Assembly (NCBI RefSeq): GCF_035593265.1 | Contig: NZ_CP141614.1 | Coordinates: forward strand, 2,170,001 to 2,234,000 | Direction of reading: 5' to 3' | Length of the DNA: 64,000 nucleotides | Origin: Limnochorda sp. LNt | Lineage (GTDB): Bacteria > Bacillota > Limnochordia > Limnochordales > Geochordaceae | Part shown: positions 11,973 through 20,524 of the stretch, one piece after another | Position numbering within the stretch: position 1 is the first letter of the stretch | Layout of the letters: each line of letters opens with the position of its first letter | The notes under the pieces: model-generated | Told to the model about the DNA's origin: nothing | Databases searched by the model: none | Seen by the model: only the letters and a program-made list of their open reading frames with translations | Position numbers and translations under genes: made by a program

Positions 11973-14167
11973 GCGCTGGGGGTGGCCACGTGCGCGTAGG
12001 TCACCTCGGGCAGGGTGCCGGGGTCGACCTCCACCGGTGGCAGGAGCTCCGCCTCCAGCTCCGGGATGCGGGACACCCGCCCGTCCAGGTAGGCCTCCAG
12101 CGTCTCGGCGACCGTGGCGAGGCGGGCCATCAGCCCCCCGTAGCGGCGTTCGACGACCTCCCACCCGAAGGGCTCGTACGTCGCCATCCACATCGCCCGG
12201 TGCGTGCGCCACAGCCGGTCGACCGCCGCCCGCAACGCCGGCAGCTCGACATCCGCCATGCGGCGCAGCGCCGCCCGGTCCCCCTGCCGGTAGGCCGCCG
12301 CCAGGCGCCGACGCAGCTCGCTCTTGAGGGCCAGCACCTGAGCCATCCGGGCCGGCAGCAGCAGCCGCCGCCCCAGCGGCTCGACGTCCCGATCTTCACC
12401 CGTCGCACGACGGCCCGTCGCCATGCGCCCGCCCGACGCGGGATGCCCTGCCGACATCGCATGCTCGCCCGACGCCGGATGCTCACCCATGGCCTCTCGC
12501 CACGCCACCTCCGCCCGCTCCGCCGCCTCGGCCAGCTCCGTCGCCAGCCGCTCGTAGTGCGCCGCGAGCGGCCGCCCTTCCACCAGCGGATCCATCACGG
12601 CCAGCAGCGGATCCTGCCACAGCAGCCACTTGCTCGGGTTGGCTCGCGACGTCGCCGGGTCGTGCACCCCCGGCGGCGCATCGACGGCGCTGGCCCGCAC
12701 CCAGTCGTCCAGCTCCGCCCCGGGGCCGCACGCCCCCCTGAAGTTGGCCCGCAGCAGCGCCGGATCCACCGTCTCGGCCGCCGTATAGCCGTGTTCGGCG
12801 AAGAGCTGGATGCCCGGCAGCGCGCTGAAGACGTCGCACTCCATCCCGTCGTCACCCCACATGGTGACGAAGGCCTCCCGCAGCCCCTTGCGCTTGCACG
12901 CCCGCATGCAGGCTTCGGTGGCCGTGAACGAGAAGGGCAGCGTCGCCCACAGGCGGTTCCACGTCCAGACGCCGCCGGCCATGATGGGCTCGGCCCCCAG
13001 CTCCCGGTGCCGGTCGATCCACTCCTCGTAGAAGTCGCTCGTCACGTGGTAGTAGTCCCAGTAGACCAGGTCGACGTCGCCGGGGATGCTGCGCCGGACG
13101 TCCTCGGGGATGACCGATTCGCGGTCGTACTACTCGTGCCGCTTGGACCCCAACCGAAAGTACATGTCGCTCCAGATCATGGGCCGCAGGCCCCGCCGGC
13201 GGCAGATCTCCCGCACCCGTGCCAGGTGGGCGTTGAGGATGTCGAACGGCCGCCGCTCACCGTGGCGCTCCCGGTAGCGGCCGGTGCCGATGCCCCACGC
13301 CTCGTCCATCCCGACGTGGATGCGCCGGGTGCGAAACGGCCGGCTGGCCGCCTCGATCATGCGCTCGACCAGTGCGTAGGTCCGGGGCTCCTCGGCGATG
13401 AGGACGCTCGCCGTGTCCCGGTAGTCCCAGAAGCGCGGCCACTTGAGGATCTGCTCCAGGTGGCCCAGGGTCTGGATGCACGGGATCATCTCGATGCCGA
13501 GCGCGGCCGCGTAGGCGTCGAGGGCTCGCAGCGTCTCCTCTGCGTAGCGCCCCCGCAGGTAGCCGAAGAAGGGTTCACCCGGCAGCTCGTAGGTGTCTTC
13601 GGTGTAGAGCATGCAGGTGTTGATGCCCATCAGGGCGACCAGCCGCAGCAGGCGCTGGACGGCCTCGGGCCGCAACACGCCGTTTCGGGAGACGTCCACC
13701 ATGATCCCGAGCATGCGGAAGGGCGACGCCTCGGTGAACCCCTCCAGGCGAACCCGGCCGCCCCTGGCGCTCGAGGCGGCGCCCCCCTCCGTCTTCCTCG
13801 CGGACGCCAGCTGCCCCAGGATGCGCCCGAGGGCCCGGAAGGCCGCCGCCCGCTGGCCGTAGGCGACCCGCAGCCGCCGCCCGCCGTCGAGCACCTCCAC
13901 CGCCAGGGCCAGCCGGTCGCCCAGCGCCGGGTCGTGGGCGAAGAGGACGTCGACCACGTCCGCCACGTCGCCCCCGGCGGCCGTGCCCACCCCCCGACCC
14001 ACGCCGGTGCCGGTCGCACCGCCCGCCCCAACCTCGCCCCCACCGTTCCCCCGCCGGTCTCCCGCCTGCACCAACGCGTCGGGGCGTGCCGCCACGAGGG
14101 CCCGCAAGCCGTCTCGGAGCTCGTCGGGCACCGTGGCGAGATCGATGCGAAGCATGGGACGCGCCAT
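11963..14167 (-). pseudogene. Glycoside hydrolase family 20 (beta-N-acetylhexosaminidase-like), interrupted by an in-frame TAG
   Basis: One reading frame of 735 codons is broken only by TAG at 13130-13132, about residue 346. The upstream part has the GH20 barrel: a small N-terminal domain (1-125), GIMVDVSRNGVLRPEA near 155, YTEDTYELPGEPFFGYLRG near 190, and the catalytic Asp-Glu pair in HVGMDEAW near 285. After the stop the same frame resumes with the rest of the barrel and a long helical C-terminal region. The TAG replaces a residue in a conserved HE-x-YD context, where Tyr (TAC) would be expected. The start at 14167 has AAAGGAG upstream. There is no signal peptide, so if functional it would act on imported amino-sugar oligosaccharides. 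It is a nonsense mutation, a sequencing error or, least likely, read-through; two separate proteins are improbable. Confidence 0.85.
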
Positions 14168-14306
14168 CCTGCCGTCGCTCCTTTCGACCCGCCACGGCGG
14201 CGCATTCGCCGAGGGGCGTCCCCGTCCTTCCGAGACGAGCGGCTCGGCCGGGCTTGGTCCCGCCGGGCGAGTGCTGCCCTGCGTATCTTGTCATGAAGCG
14301 ATGTCA

Positions 14307-14350
14307 TTGGCACTTTCGCGGACTCGTGGTACCGTATCTGTGAAGTGCCA
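14307..14350 (+). promoter_or_regulatory. Promoter and inverted repeat of the AbrB/PIN module
   Basis: TTGGCA at 14307-14312 and TACCGT at 14330-14335 are 17 bp apart and fit a sigma-A promoter loosely. Arms TGGCACTT (14308-14315) and AAGTGCCA (14343-14350) form a perfect 8-bp inverted repeat that brackets the promoter, as expected for autoregulation by the antitoxin-toxin complex. Confidence 0.45.
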
Positions 14351-14389
14351 TCTACGAACCGTCACGACAATCCATTTGGAGCGTGTCAC

Positions 14390-14650
14390 ATGCAGACAGC
14401 GCGGGTTCGATTGGGGAAGGGCGGACGGCTCGTGATTCCGGCGGACTTTCGCAAGGCGTTGGGGTTACGCGAAGGCGACGAGTTGGTGGTGCAACTGTCG
14501 GGGGACGAGCTGCGGGTCTTCGCCGTCCGTCGGGCCATCCGCTACGCGCAAGAGATCGTGGGCCAGTATGTGGCGGCTCACCGGTCCCTCGCGGACGAGC
14601 TCATTCGGGAGCGGCGACAGGAGGCCGCCGATGAGTCGGTGGATTCTTGA
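14390..14650 (+). CDS. AbrB/MazE-type antitoxin (VapB-like)
   Basis: An 86-residue protein with the swapped-hairpin AbrB fold at residues 3-48; the core GRLVIPADFRKALGLREGDE is diagnostic. A charged helical tail (50-86) would wrap the toxin. The ATG at 14390 follows GGAG at about 9 nt. It overlaps the downstream PIN gene by 20 bp, the usual antitoxin-first order. It should neutralise the PIN ribonuclease and, with it, bind the inverted repeat at 14308-14350. Confidence 0.88.
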   Translation: MQTARVRLGKGGRLVIPADFRKALGLREGDELVVQLSGDELRVFAVRRAIRYAQEIVGQYVAAHRSLADELIRERRQEAADESVDS

Positions 14651-15017
14651 CGCGTCTGCGCTTCTCGTGATGTTGCACCGTGAGCCTGGCAGCTCCATGG
14701 TCGAGGACGCGCTGGCGGAAGATGCGGCCATCGCGGCGGTCAATCTCAGTGAAGTCGTGGCCAAGCTCAGCGATGCCGGCGTGCCCGAGCCAGCCATTCG
14801 CGAAGCGCTGAGTGCCATGCCGCTCACCGTGGTGCCGTTCGACGAGGATCTGGCCTACCGCGCCGGGCTCCTCCGCCGCTTGACCCGAGCCGCCGGATTG
14901 TCCCTTGGGGACCGAGCCTGCATCGCCCTCGCGCAACGGACGGGTGCACCCGTGTTGACGGCCGACCGGGCGTGGGCGACCCTATCGCTCCCCGCCGCCG
15001 TGCGCATCGTCCGCTGA
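14631..15017 (+). CDS. PIN-domain ribonuclease toxin (VapC-like)
   Basis: A 128-residue PIN domain. The first acidic residue is in WILDASALL (Asp near 7), the second in NLSEVVAKL (Glu near 42) and the C-terminal acidic pair in SLGDRACIALAQ and LTADRAW (Asp near 98 and 116). This is the metal-binding set of VapC endoribonucleases. The ATG at 14631 has AGGAGG six bases upstream and lies inside the antitoxin gene, so the two are co-translated. VapC toxins usually cleave tRNA or rRNA; the target is not predictable here. Confidence 0.9.
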   Translation: MSRWILDASALLVMLHREPGSSMVEDALAEDAAIAAVNLSEVVAKLSDAGVPEPAIREALSAMPLTVVPFDEDLAYRAGLLRRLTRAAGLSLGDRACIALAQRTGAPVLTADRAWATLSLPAAVRIVR

Positions 15018-15069
15018 AAGTTATGGGGCCGAGCCAATGAAGGATGTACGGCACGAGCCCTCACGCCAG

Positions 15070-15093
15070 GCGGCCACCCCGAGGGGTGGCCGC
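15070..15093. terminator. Bidirectional terminator-like hairpin between convergent genes
   Basis: An 11-bp perfect inverted repeat, GCGGCCACCCC and GGGGTGGCCGC separated by GA, lies between the plus-strand PIN gene (ends 15017) and the minus-strand LysM gene (ends 15124). There is little T-tract, as is common for very GC-rich terminators. Confidence 0.5.
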
Positions 15094-15123
15094 TCGCTTG
15101 GACTCTCTGGCACCGGCATCTCG

Positions 15124-15720
15124 CTAGCACCCGCACGGTGCCGGCGCCGGTGCGCCGGGCACGCAGAAGACCTGGCCCGGGAAGATGAGGTCCGGGTTGG
15201 TGATCTGCGGGTTGCACGCCAGGATGGCCTGCACTGTCGTCCCGAAGCGTTGTGCGATGAAGAAGAGCGTGTCGCCCGGCTGGACGGTGTAGGGGTTGCC
15301 GCAACCCGGCGGGCACGGCGGCGCGCCCACGCCCTGCGTCACGCAGAGAAACGTCCCGGGGTGGATCAGGTTGGGGTTGGTGATCTGCGGGTTGCAGGTC
15401 TGGAGCTGCTGCACGGTGGTGCCGAAGCGCTGGGCGATGTTGAACAGCGTGTCGCCGGGCTGGACGATGTAGAGCCCGCCGCATCCGCTGGGGCATGGCT
15501 GGGTGGGTGCGGGGGCACCCGGTACGCAGAGCACCTGTCCGACGAAGATCTGGTTGGGATTGGTGATCTGCGGGTTGCAGTTGAGGATGGCCTGCACCGT
15601 GGTGCCGAACCTCTGCGCGATGGTGAACAACGAATCGCCCGGCTGCACCACGTAAGGCCCGCCGCAGCCCGTCGGACAGACGATGGTCAGGGTCTGCACG
15701 GGGGTGCTGGTGTGGCTCAT
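15124..15720 (-). CDS. Triple-LysM, cysteine-rich protein without signal peptide
   Basis: A 198-residue protein made of three nearly identical units of about 60 residues. Each has a CPxGCGxxY linker followed by a LysM domain (VQPGDSLFTIAQRFGTTVQ, then NCNPQITNPNxIFxGQ and C-V-P-G). LysM domains bind GlcNAc-containing glycans such as peptidoglycan. Every unit carries a regular set of Cys residues that could cross-link. There is no signal peptide or membrane segment, as in several spore-coat or cortex-binding LysM proteins of spore-forming Bacillota that are made in the mother cell; that location is inference. The ATG at 15720 has GAGGAGGGAG upstream. It is a single-gene transcript, ending in the hairpin at 15070-15093. 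Confidence 0.88.
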   Translation of the reverse strand: MSHTSTPVQTLTIVCPTGCGGPYVVQPGDSLFTIAQRFGTTVQAILNCNPQITNPNQIFVGQVLCVPGAPAPTQPCPSGCGGLYIVQPGDTLFNIAQRFGTTVQQLQTCNPQITNPNLIHPGTFLCVTQGVGAPPCPPGCGNPYTVQPGDTLFFIAQRFGTTVQAILACNPQITNPDLIFPGQVFCVPGAPAPAPCGC

Positions 15721-16067
15721 CCAGGTTCTCCCTCCTCGTGGCCGGCTGCCGTTGCCGGCACCCCTGCAGGGTATGAGGAGGTGCCGCCGGCGGGACGGGC
15801 CGCCGGTCCCGGAACCGGGCGCGCCGCCAGACCTGTGAGCGAAGGGGCCGACAGTCCTCCCGGCGAAGGGACAGGCAGTTCTCAGGGCGATCCCGGCCCG
15901 GCCTGTACGTGGCCGACGGCTCGAGGGTCGCCCGACTATGATGTGTTGCCACGGTTCCCAACTTCTTCACAACTTCTTCATGGTCACGCAACGCCGACCG
16001 GTAGACTGAGCCCGAGGACCTCCCCCGGGGCCCGACCCCGACCCCTGCAGCAGGAAGGAGTGGCCCG
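15721..16067. other. Divergent intergenic region between the LysM and YceI genes
   Basis: About 350 bp between divergently transcribed genes, so it must carry promoters for both. An imperfect direct repeat of AACTTCTTCA occurs near 15959-15979. No clear -35/-10 pair, RNA gene or protein gene was seen. Confidence 0.5.
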
Positions 16068-16826
16068 ATGCGCATCCGACGCCGGCTCTTGTGGGTCGCC
16101 GGAGCGGCCGCCGTCGTCGTTGCCGTGGCCGCCCTGGCTTCGGTGGTCACGCCGCGAGACGCCGCAGTGCCCTCGCTCGCCACACGGCCGGCGGATTCGA
16201 CGCCGTCCGGCGGACAGGCCCCCTTCGTGCCGGCAGGGTCCGCCCCGTCGCCGGCGGGCGCCGTCGCCGACGCAGGGGCCCTCGTGCGCTACACCGTCGT
16301 CGCTGAGGAGTCCGAGGCCCGCTACCGGGTGGGCGAGACGTTCCTGCGCTTCGACCGGCCCAACGTCGCGGTCGGCGTCACCCGGGCCATCAGCGGCGAG
16401 ATCCTGGTGGACCCCGCTCGGCCGGCGGCGTCGCGACTGGGCACCTTCACGGTGGACATCAGTCGACTGCAGTCCGACGAGCCCCGCCGGGACCAGGCCA
16501 TCCGTGAGCGCTGGCTGCAGTCCGCCCGTTTCCCCACCGCCCGCTTCGAGGCGACCGCCATCGAGGTGGACGAGGCGACGGGCGATGGCAGCGACGGCAT
16601 CCCGGTCACCCTGCACGGCCGGCTCACCATCCGGGACGTGACCCGGCCGGTCACCTTCGATGGTACCTTCCGGCTCGAAGGCGATATCCTGCGAGCGTCT
16701 GCCCGCACCACGGTGAGGATGACGGACTTCGGCTTCGATCCGCCGTCCATCGCGGGACTGCTGCGGGCCAACGACGAGGTGCAGATCGAAGTCGACCTGG
16801 TGGCCAGGCCCAGCAACCAGCCGTGA
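16068..16826 (+). CDS. YceI-family lipid/isoprenoid-binding exported protein
   Basis: A 252-residue protein with an N-terminal Arg-rich start and hydrophobic segment (residues 7-27, signal or anchor) and a Pro/Ala/Ser-rich linker to about residue 65. A YceI domain follows, about residues 70-250: RYRVGETFLRF, GEILVDP, FTVDISRLQSDE, RDQAIRERWLQSARFPTARF and LTIRDVTRPVTFDGTF. YceI proteins form a lipocalin-like barrel that binds polyprenyl-type molecules in the periplasm or on the cell surface. The ATG has AAGGAG upstream at good spacing. It is a single gene. Confidence 0.93.
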   Translation: MRIRRRLLWVAGAAAVVVAVAALASVVTPRDAAVPSLATRPADSTPSGGQAPFVPAGSAPSPAGAVADAGALVRYTVVAEESEARYRVGETFLRFDRPNVAVGVTRAISGEILVDPARPAASRLGTFTVDISRLQSDEPRRDQAIRERWLQSARFPTARFEATAIEVDEATGDGSDGIPVTLHGRLTIRDVTRPVTFDGTFRLEGDILRASARTTVRMTDFGFDPPSIAGLLRANDEVQIEVDLVARPSNQP

Positions 16827-17061
16827 GACCGCCCCGGCCCCGTACCCCACCCGGTAGCCACTGATCGCATTTCAACGATCGTCGAAGACCGCACGCATGG
16901 CGTCGTGACGGGGCTTTCGGCCCCGGGGTGGGCCATTTCCCTCTGTCGAGGAGGCGGTACGGCCACCTCTGCGTGGGCACGAAGAGCCCGTCAGACCCAG
17001 GCTCGAAACCCCTCGTCGCCAGTTCGTTACCGGCGGGGGAGCGCGATGAGGGCCTCGGTTC

Positions 17062-17103
17062 GCCGACTAGCGGATCTTAAAAAGCTATTTAAAAACCGCT
17101 AGT
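17062..17103. promoter_or_regulatory. AT-rich palindrome, copy 2 (extended arms)
   Basis: Arms of 18 bp (17062-17079 and 17086-17103, 16 of 18 paired) flank the spacer AAGCTA. The outer ten bases, CGACTAGCGG and CCGCTAGTCG, pair perfectly. The inner 30 bp match the element at 5698-5727 at 26 positions. It lies about 310 bp upstream of the hydroxyacid dehydrogenase start. The AT-rich core in a GC-rich genome and the conservation between two operons argue for a protein-binding site or a cruciform element rather than a terminator. Confidence 0.55.
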
Positions 17104-17322
17104 CGCGAACGGAGGACACCGCTCCCGGCCGTCCCTCGTCGGTTGCCCTTCGTCGGCTGGCCTGCCTCAGCTGCCCTCTCTCGGCTGCCCGTCCGCCGGC
17201 AGCGGCTGCTCGTCCGCCGCCAGTGTCCGCCTATCCGGCGGGGGCGTAGCCCTCGGCGACGAGGCGCGAGGAAGGGGCGCACAGGGGCAGGATTCGTCGG
17301 CCGCGAGGCATAGAGATCGTAA

Positions 17323-17337
17323 TGAAGACCGTTTTCA
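17323..17337. promoter_or_regulatory. Second candidate IclR/KdgR-type operator
   Basis: TGAAGAC-C-GTTTTCA: 7-bp arms with one mismatch around a single C. It resembles the classical KdgR/IclR half-sites and the AAAACG-C-CGTTTT repeat at 5449-5461. It lies about 80 bp before the likely GTG start of the dehydrogenase gene, in a position to control that operon. Confidence 0.35.
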
Positions 17338-17414
17338 GTGCGCCCCGGGGAATCCGCACGGGCTGCGTTGCGAGCCGGGAGAGCGAGACGGCGAGACGGG
17401 GCCGAGGCTTGGGG

Positions 17415-18392
17415 GTGCTGCTTTTGAAACTGGTTGCGATCCTGCCGGCGTCGGAACGGCTGGTAGCGCAGACAGCCATGCTCCAGGCGGTGCTGAGCGG
17501 CCACGAGACCGTGGTGGTCACCAGCGTCGCCGAGCTGGAGCCTCACCTCCCCAGCGTGGAGGTGTTGGTCTCGACCCCGTTCACCCCCATCACGGAGGCG
17601 ATGCTGGCCGCCGCCCCCAAGCTTCGCTTCCTGCAGGTGGCCGGCGTAGGCGTCGACCACGTCGACCTCGATGCCGCCCGCCGCCTCGGGATCACGGTGG
17701 CCAACGTGGCCGGCGCCAACGCCGTCTCGGTGGCCGAGCACGTCGTGATGGCCATCCTGGCCCTCATGCGGGGACTCGTGGCGGCCCACGAGGCCATGCG
17801 GACAGGGGAGTGGCCCCTTGCCCGGTGGATGGCGACGGCCCGGGACCTGGCCGGCCGCACGGTGGGCATCGTGGGGATGGGGCGCATCGGGCGAGAGGTG
17901 GCGGCGCGCCTGTTGCCCTTCGGGGTGGCGTTGCTCTATCACGACGTGCGCCGCGTGCCCGCCGCTGACGAGGACGCCCTCGGCGTCACCCACGCGTCGC
18001 TCGACGACCTGCTGGCCTCGAGCGACGTGGTCACGCTGCACCTGCCGCTCACGCCCGAGACCCGCAACCTGCTGGATCGGGAGCGCCTCGGCCGCATGAA
18101 GCCAGGGGCTCTCCTCGTCAACACCGCCCGCGCCGAGCTGGTCGACGAGGCCGCCCTGGTCGAGGCATTGGGCAGCGGCCGGCTGGGCGGTGCCGCCATC
18201 GACGTCTTCGCCCCCGAGCCCCCGCCGCCCGACCACCCGCTGCGCCGCCTGCCCAACGTGCTGCTGACACCCCACGGGGCCGGCGTCACCGCCGAGGCGC
18301 AGGAGCGCATCGCGCAGGGTGCGCTCACCAACGTCCTGCGCTTCCTGGACGGCCATTCGCTGGCCGACGTGGTCGTGGAGGGCCACCGTTGA
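17415..18392 (+). CDS. D-isomer-specific 2-hydroxyacid dehydrogenase
   Basis: A 325-residue NAD(P)-dependent dehydrogenase that interconverts a 2-hydroxyacid and a 2-keto acid. The catalytic domain has PKLRFLQVAGVGVDHVDL near 65. The Rossmann domain carries GIVGMGRIGREVA near 151 and TLHLPLTPETRNLL near 208, then the catalytic Arg in NTARAELVDEAAL, Glu in FAPEPPPP and His in LLTPHGAGVT. The GTG at 17415 is preferred (GAGG upstream); TTG at 17424 or an ATG at 17322 are possible, but the latter adds an Arg-rich stretch unlike the family. The stop overlaps the next start (TTGA). It is the first gene of the oxidation operon and would supply or consume the 2-keto acid used by the ThDP enzyme. Confidence 0.9.
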   Translation: MLLLKLVAILPASERLVAQTAMLQAVLSGHETVVVTSVAELEPHLPSVEVLVSTPFTPITEAMLAAAPKLRFLQVAGVGVDHVDLDAARRLGITVANVAGANAVSVAEHVVMAILALMRGLVAAHEAMRTGEWPLARWMATARDLAGRTVGIVGMGRIGREVAARLLPFGVALLYHDVRRVPAADEDALGVTHASLDDLLASSDVVTLHLPLTPETRNLLDRERLGRMKPGALLVNTARAELVDEAALVEALGSGRLGGAAIDVFAPEPPPPDHPLRRLPNVLLTPHGAGVTAEAQERIAQGALTNVLRFLDGHSLADVVVEGHR

Positions 18393-19991
18393 ACGTCCGG
18401 GAGGCCTTCTTCGCCTGGCTACGGGCCCGGGAGGTGAGCCGCCTCTTCGGCAACCCGGGCTCCACCGAGATCCCGATGCTGGTCGGGCTGCCACCCGACG
18501 TGCGCTATGTGCTGGGGCTGCATGAGGCGGTGGTGGTGGCCATGGCCGACGGTTACGCCCAGGCCACGGGGCGCCCGGCCGTGGTGAGCCTGCACGCGGC
18601 CCCCGGTCTGGGCAACGCCATCGGCGCTCTGTTCACCGCCCGCAAGAACCGCTCGCCCCTCGTCGTGCTGGCCGGCCAGCAGGATACCCGCCATCTCCTG
18701 CAGGAGCCGCTGCTGGCCGCCGACCTGGTGGCCATGGCCCGCCCCGTCGTCAAGTGGGCCGCCGAGGTGGCCGACCCGGCCTCCGTGCCCGCCGCCATCG
18801 AGCAGGCCTGGCACCACGCCATGGCCGCTCCGCCCGGGCCGGCCCTGGTCTCGGTGCCGTCCAACCTGTGGGACATGCCGGCGACGGCGCCGCCCCCGTT
18901 GCGCCGGGTCGAGACGGCGGCGCTGCCGCCGGGGGTCTCGGCGCTCGTCGACGCCCTGGCGAGCGCCACGCGCCCGGCTCTCGTCATGGGGGCGGGTGTG
19001 GCCCGTGGGGGGCCGCAGGCCGTGGAGGCCGCCGTGGCCGTCGCCGAACTGTTGGGGTGCGACGTCTACGCCGACCCGATCGGGTCACGGGCGGGCTTCC
19101 CCACCGACCATCCGCTCTTCCGCGGTATGCTGCTGCCGGCCTCGCCCCGCCTGGCGCAGGCGCTGGCCGGGTACGACGTGGTGGCGGTGTTCGGGGCACC
19201 GCTCTTCCTCACGTACCCGTACCTGCCCGGGCCGCCCTTGCCGCCGGGCGTGCGGGCCTACCTGGTCACCGACGACCCCGCCGAGGCGGCTCGCTCCGCC
19301 GCCGCCGTCAGCCTGGTGGCCGACCCCGGCGCCGTGCTGGGGAGCTGGCGCGGCGGCTGCCCGCCCGGCCTATCCGCTCCCGAGCCGAGCGGTCGAGGAT
19401 GCCCGCCTGCGGGCCGACGCCGCCCGTGCCCGGCGCCGCATGGGCGTCGCCTACGTGCTGCACACCCTGGGACGCCTGCTACCGCCCGACGCCGTGGTGG
19501 TCGACGAAGCCATCTCGGCCAGCCCGCTGCTTCGCCAGCACGTGCCCATCCGGCGAGGCGGCGACTACTTCACGGCCGCCAGTGGCGCCCTGGGCTGGGC
19601 GCTGCCGGCGGCCGTCGGCATCAAGATGGCGTGGCCCGCGCGCCCCGTGGTGGCGGTGGTGGGGGACGGCTCGTTCCACTACGCCCCCCAGGCGCTCTGG
19701 ACGGCCGCCCGGGAGTCGGTGGGCGTCTCGGTGGTGGTGCTCGACAACGGCGGCTACGCCATCCTCAAGAGCTACGCGGCCGCCTTCTACCCGACGGGGG
19801 CCGACCAGGTGCCGGGGCTCGACGTGCCGGCTCCGGGCATCGCCGAGGCCGCCCGGGCCCTCGGGGCCGCCGCCGAGCGGGTCCAAGACCCCGACGCCCT
19901 GGAGCCGATCCTGGGCCGGGTGCTGCGGCCCGAGGAAGGGCCGGCGGTGGCCGTGGTCGCCGTCGACCGGGAGGTGCCGAGGCTCTTCTGA
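18389..19991 (+). pseudogene. ThDP-dependent benzoylformate decarboxylase-like enzyme with two 1-nt deletions
   Basis: Read across frames, the protein is a full ThDP enzyme of the MdlC/acetolactate-synthase class (about 535 residues). It has a PYR domain with the catalytic Glu in LHEAVVVAMADGYAQATGR, a middle domain with a PALVMGAGVA start, and a PP domain with GDGSFHYAPQALWTA and LDNGGYAIL. The first frame stays coherent to GAVLG (about 19339), a second is coherent for ELARRLPAR (19342-19368), and a third resumes at YPLPSRAVEDARL (19371) to the stop. One missing base after 19341 and one after 19370 explain everything; both are in G/C runs. The TTG start overlaps the previous stop. Decarboxylation of a 2-keto acid to an aldehyde fits the neighbours. 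It is either a recent pseudogene or a sequencing artefact. Confidence 0.85.
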
Positions 19992-20101
19992 CGGGGTGAG
20001 CGGGGGAGCCGACGCCCAGGCAGGCGGGGCCGCCGTCGAGGCGGGGGGCCGACGTCGAGGCGGCGGAGCCGTCGGGAGGGAGACGAGGGGAGTTGGTGAC
20101 G

Positions 20102-20524
20102 ATGCCGGTCTACCGGGATGCCCGGCATCTCAAGGAGATCATGGCCGCCCTGGCCGAGCGGGCTCGCTTCAGCGACGCCGCCCGCGGTCTGCGGGACGCG
20201 CAGCTGGTGGTGGCGTTCGTCTATCGCAACCCGGATGTCACGGTCGTCATGGACGGCCGCACGCCCACCACCGACGGCTCTTACATGACCGTCCGCTTCG
20301 ACGCCCTCGAGCCACCGCCCGACGTCACCTTCGAATCGCCCGCCGACGTCGGCCACACCTTCTGGCAGGGCAAGCTCAACGTGCCGGCCGCCCTGGCCCG
20401 TGGCCAGGTCAAGGCCCGCGGCGCCATCGCCCGAGCCCTCAAGCTGCTGCCCCTGCTGCCCCCTCTCTACCAGATGTACCGGGAGGTGCTGGTGGCGCGG
20501 GGCGAAGGAGATCTCCTCTCGTGA
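20102..20524 (+). CDS. SCP2 sterol-carrier-like domain protein
   Basis: A 140-residue protein consisting of a single SCP2-like domain. The segment VVAFVYRNPDVTVVMDGR near residues 37-54 and the FWQGKLNVPAALARGQVKARGAI block near 90-115 match the hydrophobic-pocket strand and helix of this family. The C-terminal helix is Leu/Pro-rich. SCP2 domains bind lipids or acyl chains. A stand-alone copy between a ThDP decarboxylase and an alcohol dehydrogenase suggests that the substrates or products are hydrophobic. The ATG is chosen with GGGGAG nine bases upstream; TTG or GTG a few codons earlier are possible. Its stop overlaps the next GTG. Confidence 0.78.
   Translation: MPVYRDARHLKEIMAALAERARFSDAARGLRDAQLVVAFVYRNPDVTVVMDGRTPTTDGSYMTVRFDALEPPPDVTFESPADVGHTFWQGKLNVPAALARGQVKARGAIARALKLLPLLPPLYQMYREVLVARGEGDLLS

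Larger units (their letters stand above)
16827..17414. other. Long intergenic region ahead of the hydroxyacid-oxidation operon
   Basis: About 590 bp. It contains a GGGGC-TTTCG-GCCCC hairpin at 16912-16926 that may end the YceI transcript, the 42-bp palindrome at 17062-17103, and an IclR-like repeat at 17323-17337. A short ORF (17047-17102) runs into the palindrome but has no recognisable product. The region from 17322 to 17414 is open in the dehydrogenase frame but Arg-rich and probably untranslated leader. Confidence 0.55.

Noticed and set aside
17047-17102. A 17-residue peptide running into the second AT-rich palindrome
   Set aside because: It has a possible ribosome site but no counterpart at the first palindrome, so the conserved feature is the DNA palindrome rather than the reading frame.
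17322-17414. ATG at 17322 as the start of the hydroxyacid dehydrogenase
   Set aside because: It adds an Arg-rich stretch absent from the family, overlaps an operator-like repeat and has no well-placed ribosome site; GTG 17415 or TTG 17424 fit better.
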